The position numbers and the translations under genes were made by a program. A DNA stretch of 64,000 bases from Nageia nagi (Eukaryota > Pinophyta), in the NCBI GenBank assembly GCA_050084985.1, contig JBITNC010000001.1, positions 142,600,001 to 142,664,000 on the forward strand, read 5' to 3'. The stretch's first letter is position 1, and each line of letters starts with the position of its first letter. The notes beneath the pieces were generated by a model. The model did no database searches. It saw only the letters and a program-made list of their open reading frames with translations, and was not told where the DNA came from. Positions 57,480-64,000 of this stretch are shown piece after piece.

Positions 57480-58600
57480 GAATATGAATATGGTTGAATT
57501 ATGAAAATAAATGGCAATAATCAATAGTTCAGGTAGTTTGGCATTTGGTCCCTCCATTCAAGTTGGACCTACAAATATCACACAATAATAAAGTTTGGAT
57601 GAATATGATGGTGTCTTCATTTCACCCTTTACTATGGTGATCCATAATTTTCCCCTACCACTTGATCATAAGTCCCCCAAATTTGAGATGTTTAGCGGCA
57701 AATAGGATCCCAAATAACATCTTATTAGCTTTCAGGAGGAATGCTTATTGAAGTTAGGATTGTAAAATTCTTCACAAGGAGTTTGAAAGGTGACATTAGT
57801 TAATGGTTCTATAGCCTACCTAGTGGATTGATTGATTCTTTCCAAGCATTAGTTAAAGTCTTCATGGGATAATATAAGCACAACATCAAAGAACAAAGCA
57901 ATGTTTTGGAATTATGTGCAATTCAATAAGGAAGTAATGAAACCTTGGAGAATAATATTCCATGGTTCAAAAAGGTATGGCAATCAATTCAAAGCAAATT
58001 AGATGAGAATAAAATTTGTGCTATTTTTCATGAATCTATCATACTTGTTATTAAGTTACATGCTCCTAGTGCTAAAGATATTGGTTTTGGAGTATTAGTT
58101 CAATAATTATTGCAAAAAATAAGAAATTATTATCATTAGGTGAGCTCAAGTATTCCTCTAGTTCTTGTTTTAAATACAATAGAAGGACATATGCCAAGAA
58201 AGAATAGAAAGTGGTGCATATGGCTGTAGACCTACTTCTCCCCCAAAATTGCAAAGATCCACCACCACAAGGAAGAACACATACATATTTCCTATTCAAA
58301 CACACTTTATTCTAAGAGATATCTTGAAAAGAGGATTGTTGCAGCCTATCAAAAGGTCTTCTCAATATGATGATGCTCCTATGGGATATTTTGATGCTTA
58401 TTGCACTTAAAATCAAAGAAAAGGGCATGCCAAATATTTTTGTAAAACATTAGATATGGTTATATTTAATCTTATTGAAAAAGGAAAATATTAATTAGAT
58501 GAAACTATTACCAATTAAGGTCCTACAATCAATACAATCACTATTGAAAAGGAGATTTGTGCTTGCTTGAGAAGAGGATGTCCATGGCATGTTCCAAATC
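57480..58600 (+). pseudogene. Gag of element 5, decayed
   Basis: FISPFTMVIHNFPLPLDHKS and PKFEMFSGK lead into the gag core: IDSFQALVKVFMG near 57,830-57,868, then YKHNIKEQSNVLELCAIQ, GSNETLENNIPWFKKVWQSI and LDENKICAIFHESI in order. The zinc knuckle at 58,402-58,443 (YCT, stop, NQRKGHAKYFC) has the Tat form with GH and the last Cys kept, followed by LDMVIFNLIEKGKY. Confidence 0.8.
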
Positions 58601-58619
58601 TAGTTACAATAGAATAAGT

Positions 58620-59375
58620 ACATATCCCACCTGATCCTAAGTTATATAACATGATTTATCAATTAAAAAATATATCTACAAAAATTAGTTTATATGATCT
58701 TATTTCTACTTCTCAAGTACATAGGGATATATTATATGCTTTATTTAAAAATGAAACTATCTCTACTAATATCTCAGCTGCTATGTTTTCTAAAAAACTT
58801 AGACCCATTAAAAAATGTGATGCTATTTATTTTTACTAGTCTAAAAAGCTCAATAAATAATTTCTTAATGAATGCTTATCCTTGTACATTACACCTATGG
58901 TTGATGGATGGGAAGTTAAGAGAACAATGGTAGATAATGGCTTCATTGTAAATTTATGTTCTCATCATTTTCTGATCCAATTGCAACAAAAAGGTGTAGA
59001 GATTTCTCCTTTAGAAGAAGCTAACTTTATAATTAAGGCCTATGATAGCTCATTAAAGAAACTATTATGAATAGCTACAATCATGATAACTATAGGTGTC
59101 AAGACTATATCAACTAAGTTTTAGGTTGTAGAATCCAAGTTTTCATACAACATACTTTTAGGAGGCCTTGGCTTCATGATATGGATGCAATTCCTTCCAC
59201 ATTACATGGTATATTGAAGTTCAAATTACAAGATAAAGTGCATATAATCATTGGAGATCCTGAACCATATGCATTGTGTAATACCACTAATTTTGAGGTT
59301 CTTCCAATGTTAGCTCAACGATATGAGATTAAGCCCCTAGAATATGCTACACTAGGGAAAAATATAGATAAATAG
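58620..59375 (+). pseudogene. Aspartic protease of element 5, decayed
   Basis: Three partly overlapping frames (58,651-58,839; 58,882-59,070; 59,181-59,375) make up the region. ITPMVDGWEVKRTMVDNGFI has D-N-G at the active site, then SHHFLIQLQQKGVEISPLEE. SYNILLG near 59,146 and MDAIPSTLHGILKFKLQDKV with HIIIGDPEPYALCN are the typical Tat protease tail (YNxILGRPWLHxMxAVPSTLHxxxKF). Confidence 0.85.
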
Positions 59376-60100
59376 GTACAAATCACAAAAATAGGGATGA
59401 GGACCTATAGGTTTGATAATGTGGTCCTATTTGCATCCATTAAAGACTTAGGATGACCCAAAATGTTTGCTATTGAGGGCCACCAATGATATGAAAATGA
59501 TGGAGATAGTGATCATTACTTCTCTATCTTATCCAAAATAATAGATCGCTCAACCTCAATGGACATGCCATCAAATTTTGATATGTGTAAGATATTTCCA
59601 TCTTCTTTTGTTCATAAGTATATGATTCAAAATTGCAAATACAAATGGGGAGGCTTGGGTACAACTAAACAAGGAATGCCTACTTTTCCTAATAATTCTA
59701 GTGCATAAATGGAAAAACAGGGCTTGGGTAGTGATGGTAAGGAAAAATAAACATGGGGTCCCATTAAGTTTGTTAAAGAATGAAATTTCATTGAATTATT
59801 TGATGATATTGATGTAGATACATGGATTGATGATACTATACCTCTTGAATTTGATTATTTTACCACTGATGATGATCTTCTTGAATACTTGGGGGCACAT
59901 TTAGAGCTTCCCAAATCTAATGATAAACAAAAAGCAAGCTATATCCTTAATGAGTATGCTTATTTTGGTCAAGAGATAAATTTGCATAAAGTATTGTAGG
60001 TATAGCCATTCGATGTAGCTACTAATGAGGTACCAAGGATAGAAGAATTACGATCCCTATTGCAAAAGAAAGAATACCTTACATTTCCATAAGATAAGTT
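59376..60100 (+). pseudogene. Linker of element 5 with G-patch-like stretch
   Basis: Around 59,610-59,740 the frame reads HKYMIQNCKYKWGGLGTTKQ, GMPTFP and, after one stop, EKQGLGSDG. The spacing of Gly-rich GGLGTTKQG and a second GLG is like a G-patch, a short RNA-binding motif also known downstream of protease in some retroviruses and plant retroelements. After it an acidic region (FDDIDVDTWIDDTIPLEFDY) leads to RT. The G-patch call is inference. Confidence 0.4.
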
Positions 60101-61030
60101 TATCCATATCAACATTGACACTTTTAATGAAGAATGATTAGTACAAATTAGAGTAGGCCTACCTCCTTTACAACAAGAAAGGTAAAAAAATAAGTGTATT
60201 GAGCATTCTAAATTTTTTTCTTGGTCTTATGATCATATTCTAGGTTTAGATCCTTCCTTTGTTATGCATAATTTACCATTAAAATAGGGAACTAAGCCAA
60301 TCAAGCAAAAGCCAAGAAAAATGCACCCTTTGAAGGCATTATTAGTCAAGAAAAAAATTGAAAAATACTTGAATGTTGGATTCATAAATCCTATCTATTA
60401 TTCTAATTGGATGGCTAATATTGTTCCTATTTCTAAACCAACTAGTGAGATCTAGGTATGTACAAATTTTTGTGATATTAATAATGCTTGTCCAAAAGAT
60501 GATTTTCCATTACCAAATATTGATATGATTATGGATAGTATAGCTACTCATGATACGTTATCGATCACGTATGGATTTTTTAGTTATAACCAAATTTTGA
60601 TTAACCCTGCTAATCAACATAAAATAACTTTGACTTCTCCATGGGGTAATTTTTGTTGGAAGGTTATGCCCTTTGGAATTAAAAATACAGGAGCTATATA
60701 TCAAAGAGCAATGGTCACCATGCTTCATGAGCACATTCATAACACTATGGAGGTCTATGTTGATGATATATAGGTCAAATCCAAGCAAGGTCACGATCAT
60801 TTGCAAGCACTTGAAGAGGTATTCAATATTTTGAAAAGGTACAAACTAAGACTAAAACCTCAAAATATGCATTTGGAGTTACTTTTGAAAAATTATTAGT
60901 GTTTCTAATAGAGGAATAGAAGTAGATCCTAAGAAAGTAAAATCCATTATTAGTATGCCTCCACCAAAAAACTTGAAACAATTAAGGAGTCTCCAAGGTA
61001 AAATAAATTTAGTTAGAAGATTCATTTCAT
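60101..61030 (+). pseudogene. Reverse transcriptase of element 5, decayed
   Basis: FFSWSYDHILGLDPSFVMHN and PIKQKPRKMHPLKA form the typical Tat entry. KKKIEKYLNVGFINPIYYSN follows, then VCTNFCDINNACPKDDFPLP, the open frame 60,525-60,773 (LTSPWGNFCWKVMPFGIKNT, IYQRAMVTMLHEHI) and YVDD intact in MEVYVDDI just before a TAG. QGHDHLQALEEVFNILKRYK, LRLKPQNMHLEL and KQLRSLQGKINLVRRFIS complete the RT. Confidence 0.9.
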
Positions 61031-61620
61031 AAATTGGAGACAAGTGTATGCCATTCACTCATTTTCTTAAGAAAGATGTCAAATTCGTATGGGATGAAAA
61101 GTACCAAAATGAATTTAAGGATATTAAACTATCATTGCTCAATCCACCAATACTAGTTCCCATGGACTTCTCTAAACATACCAACTTATATATCTCAGCC
61201 ATATTATATGTAAGATCAATGCTTTATCAAATGGATTTAGAAAATAAAGAGAAATTAATCTACTATATTATTAAGATATTATATCAATTATGAGATTAGA
61301 TATACTCCCATGGAAAAATTATGTTATGGCATTGTATTTACTACTAAAAAATTGAGATATTATTTATTATATTGCACTACATTTGTTGTTATTCTTATTA
61401 ACCTATTGAAATATCTAGTGGCCAAATAACATTTGTTAGGTAGGGTAGCAAAATGGTTGATGTTGTTACAAGAGTTTGATATCAATGTGGTAAAGCAAAA
61501 AATCTATCAAAGGTCAAGTGATTACAGATTTGATAGTTGAGTTCCCTCAAGATAGGGAAACAGTAGTCAATGAAGAATTTCTTAACATATTTCAAGAGGA
61601 ACCATACTATCAACAACATG
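61031..61620 (+). pseudogene. First (gypsy-type) RNase H of element 5, decayed
   Basis: The open frame 61,048-61,293 reads PFTHFLKKDVKFVWDEKYQN, LLNPPILVPMDFSKHTNLYI and YQMDLENKEKLIYYI. After a shift come YTPMEKLCYGIVFTTKKLRY, LLYCTTFVVILI and the tail with VAKWLMLLQEFDI. The first catalytic Asp position (LYISA instead of LYLDAS-like) is lost. Confidence 0.8.
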
Positions 61621-61689
61621 ATGACCTATCAGAGCACTACTAATGACATGATTTTGATGAAATCTCCATCCTAGATTAATACATATACC

Positions 61690-62095
61690 TCATGGAAGAT
61701 GAGCCCACTTTTTGGATGCTATATTTTGACAATTCCAAATGTTCTTATAGAGTAGGGGAAAGTATTATTTGGGTGTCTCCTACAAATGAGATAATCCCTA
61801 TGGCCTACAAACTTAGTTTCAATTGCATAAATAGTATGCTTAAATATGAGGCTATGATATTGGGATTGAAAGCTACTATCACTTTGAAAATTAAAGATAT
61901 AAAAATATATGGAGATTCATAGCTTGTTATCAACCAATTATAGGATATTTTTGATACTAAGGATAAAAATTTGAGGTCATATAAACTTATGGTGAATGAT
62001 TTATTTGACCAGTTTGATAGATGTACTATTCAAAATATTCCAAAAACTAATAACAAGTATGTTGATGCAATGGCAAGTGCTACTTCCCTTGCACC
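61690..62095 (+). pseudogene. Second RNase H of element 5 (Tat-specific)
   Basis: The open frame 61,692-61,922 begins PTFWMLYFDNSKC with the first Asp (normally DGS, here DNS), then MAYKLSFNCINSMLKYEAMI (Glu of the second site) and KIKDIKIYGDS (third acidic site). After a TAG comes LVINQL, then 61,971-62,195 with QNIPKTNNKYVDAMASATSL and the final Asp. All four acidic positions are still present, unlike in the first RNase H, so this domain was the better preserved of the two. Confidence 0.85.
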
Positions 62096-62159
62096 AATTG
62101 AGATTGAAGATGAAGAGACTATCTTGACCATTCATAAGTTAAGTTTTCCTTCTACATTG

Positions 62160-63471
62160 ATAGTATGCATGAAATTCAAACCTATCTTATTATAGAAGAG
62201 AATGATTTTCAAAATTTGTGTTTTGATATCTACAATTATTTGAAACACCAAACAATACATGAAAAGTTTGATAAAAATGAAAGGATAAGATTGAAGAGAA
62301 TTACAATAAAATATATCATCATTGGAGAGGTTTTATATAGGATATCAATTTATGGTACTTTGTTAATATGTTTGACACAATATGAGATAGCTATTGCCTT
62401 AGAAAATGCTCATGATGGTTTATGTGGTGGTCACTTTCATGTAAAAGCACTATACACCAAACTTTTGAGGATTGGTTATTATTGGCCTACTATGGAAGAA
62501 GATTGTAAATCCTATGTAAAACCTTATTTTCCATGCCAAAAATATGCAAATTTAGAAAAATAACCAATATAAGAGTTGCACTCTATCATTTCTCCATGGC
62601 CATTTGCTATATGGGGCATAGATTTGATTAGCATGATTAATCCTCACTCTAGGGAAGGACAAAAGTTTATCATCACAGCTACAAAATTTACCACCAAGTG
62701 GATGGAGACTATCCCAATGAAATTAGTTAAGACAAAATAATTGCATTTCTCACTAAAAACATCATTATAAGGTTTGGGGTACCACAAAGATTGATCATGG
62801 ATAATGGCTCAAATTTGAAAGGTAAAGATATGAAAGCATTTTGTAAAAAGTTTCATATTATGCAAACCTTTTCTTCCATATAATACCCTTAAGTAAATGG
62901 TCAAGCTAAAGCCACAAATAAGAAAATCAAGAACATTCTTGCCAAAATATGGGATAAATACAAGAGAGATTGGCATGACCAATTACCATATGCATTATGG
63001 GCATACAGAGCTAGTGTTCATATAACCATTAGGGTAGCAACATTTTCATTAGTACATAGAGATGAGGCCATTATCCCACTAGAATTGAAAATCCATTCCC
63101 TTAGGATTTTCTTGCAAGGTGATATTTTATATGAAGATGCAAGAAAAGTAAGATTCCAATAGCTAGAATTGTTATATGAGAAAAGGATCAAAGCCATTGA
63201 ATATGAAAAGGTGTACCATGCAAGACTCAAAAGAGCATTTGGTAAGAAGATCAAAGAAAAAGAATTCAAAGTGGGAGATCTAGTGTTAAAAGGGAATATA
63301 AATAAGATAATAGCAAATGATTAAGTAAAAGGAAAATTTGAACACAATTGGTTGGGCCCATTTATTTTTGTTGAAGAAATAGGTTCAGGTGCATACAAAT
63401 TATCATCCATGGATGGCAAGGAGGAACTAAAGATATTTACTTCCATCCATATTAAACATTTCTATGCCTAA
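62160..63471 (+). pseudogene. Integrase of element 5, decayed
   Basis: The open frame 62,165-62,563 carries the zinc domain: HDGLCGGHFHVKALYTKLLR (His pair), GYYWPTMEEDC, and KPYFPCQ with Tyr in place of the first Cys of the final pair (62,525-62,527). Core: WPFAIWGIDLISMI (first Asp kept), FIITATKFTTKWMETIPMKL, LIMDNGSNLKGKDMKAF (second Asp kept), NGQAKATNKK with Lys for the catalytic Glu. The C-terminus runs from ARLKRAFGKKIKEKEFKVGD to NWLGPFIFVEE, GSGAYKLSSMDGKEE and HIKHFYA with a TAA at 63,469. Inactive through Glu-to-Lys alone. Confidence 0.88.
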
Positions 63472-63630
63472 ATACAATAACTTTGTGCCTTGCAAACCAT
63501 TCCACTCATGAGTAGGGCATGCATATTTTTCATTTTCTACAAAATTTTAAGAATACCATAGTGCTACCTACATGTGTTACTATCCACATGATGTTAACGA
63601 TATGAGATTAAAAAAAAAATGGTAGTATGA
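63472..63630 (+). other. 3' untranslated stretch of element 5
   Basis: Follows the integrase stop. Contains an A-run at 63,611-63,619. No PPT or LTR start seen before the tandem repeats. Confidence 0.5.
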
Positions 63631-64000
63631 TGTATACAGACCATTTATATAAAATGCACAATCATTGATGGCCAATGACATGACAAGTGAGAGTTCACTC
63701 ACTTAAAAGCAAACTGATGATGCAACTATAAGCAATATGTTTACATTGGCTCATCTCCAATGGATGATACAACTTACTATGTATCCACATGGTTTTTTCT
63801 TTGAACCATACAAAGCATAATATCTTCAGGTCATAGGCATAAAATGTATGATTATCGATGGCCATGGCTAGTGAGATTTCACTCACTTAAAAGATAAACT
63901 AGTGATACAACCATAAGCAAGATGTTGACATTGGCTCATCTCCAATGGATGATACAATTTTCTATGCATCCACATGGTTTTTTCTTTGAACCATACAAAG
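63631..64000 (+). repeat. 185 bp tandem repeat, two units, running off the window
   Basis: GGCTCATCTCCAATGGATGA starts at 63,748 and 63,933, 185 bp apart. Around it GAT(T/A)GATGGCC-like, TTCACTCACTTAAAAG and CCACATGGTTTTTTCTTTGA recur in the same order. The second unit reaches the end of the window, so the array may be longer. Confidence 0.9.

Larger units (their letters stand above)
56781..64000 (+). mobile_element. Tat-like Ty3/gypsy retrotransposon (element 5), continues past the window
   Basis: Gag, protease, G-patch-like stretch, RT, gypsy RNase H, a second RNase H and integrase in this order, then a 3' region with 185 bp tandem repeats. Two RNase H domains between RT and integrase define the plant Tat lineage, and tandem repeats in the 3' untranslated region are known from Tat/Ogre elements. 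All domains carry stops, but several long frames remain, so it is perhaps younger than elements 3 and 4. Confidence 0.88.

Noticed and set aside
1-64000. tRNA, rRNA or CRISPR features
   Set aside because: No cloverleaf with GGTTCGAATCC-type arm, no ribosomal sequence and no spaced exact repeats were seen. The tRNA-like matches are only primer binding sites of LTR elements.

Overview
The window looks like heterochromatic plant nuclear DNA made almost entirely of old, nested LTR retrotransposons. It is very A+T rich (about 70 % by eye). I found no intact host gene, tRNA, rRNA or CRISPR array. The plant assignment rests on Copia and Ty3/gypsy polyproteins of plant type: Sirevirus-like gag with coiled coil, Tat-type pol with two RNase H domains, a chromovirus integrase with chromodomain, and primer sites matching plant initiator-Met tRNA. 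A plant mobile domain (PMD) remnant and a DUF4283 remnant support it. Low GC plus heavy C-to-T/G-to-A decay would fit a large, methylated gymnosperm genome; Welwitschia is a known low-GC case. That is inference, not proof.

Layout. 1-1,745: 3' end of a Tat-like Ty3/gypsy pol (second RNase H, integrase). 1,946-4,357: a run of unrecognised decayed reading frames. 5,069-14,439: a complete Copia element (element 1) with 2.0 kb LTRs, primer binding site (PBS), polypurine tract (PPT) and a perfect 5 bp target duplication (CTTGG). 15,500-24,552: a related Copia element (element 2) with 2.66 kb LTRs, two internal deletions and a truncated 3' LTR. 24,600-26,454: minus-strand PMD pseudogene. 26,730-26,960: small array of hairpin repeats. 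29,329-29,945: DUF4283 remnant. 30,950-31,981: a decayed unrecognised frame cut by the next insertion. 31,982-45,590: a chromovirus (element 3) with a 3.6 kb 5' LTR, PBS, gag-pol-chromodomain, 3.9 kb of extra 3' sequence including a decayed extra frame, PPT and a partial 3' LTR. 46,079-46,670: a 21 bp minisatellite. 45,632-52,890: LTR-like and unassigned DNA. 52,897-56,715: a second chromovirus-like element (element 4), broken inside integrase. 56,781-63,471: a Tat-like element (element 5) with gag, protease, a G-patch-like stretch, RT, two RNase H domains and integrase. It is followed by a 185 bp tandem repeat running off the window.

These sequences no longer work together as a system. Every polyprotein carries many stops or frameshifts, and several catalytic or zinc-binding residues are lost in the way deamination of methylated cytosine predicts (Cys to Tyr, Trp or Gln to stop, Glu to Lys). 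The best leads are the unrecognised frames at 1,946-4,357, 30,950-31,981 and 41,500-42,830, the hairpin array at 26,730-26,960, the 21 bp minisatellite, and the growth of element 2's LTR by internal duplication.
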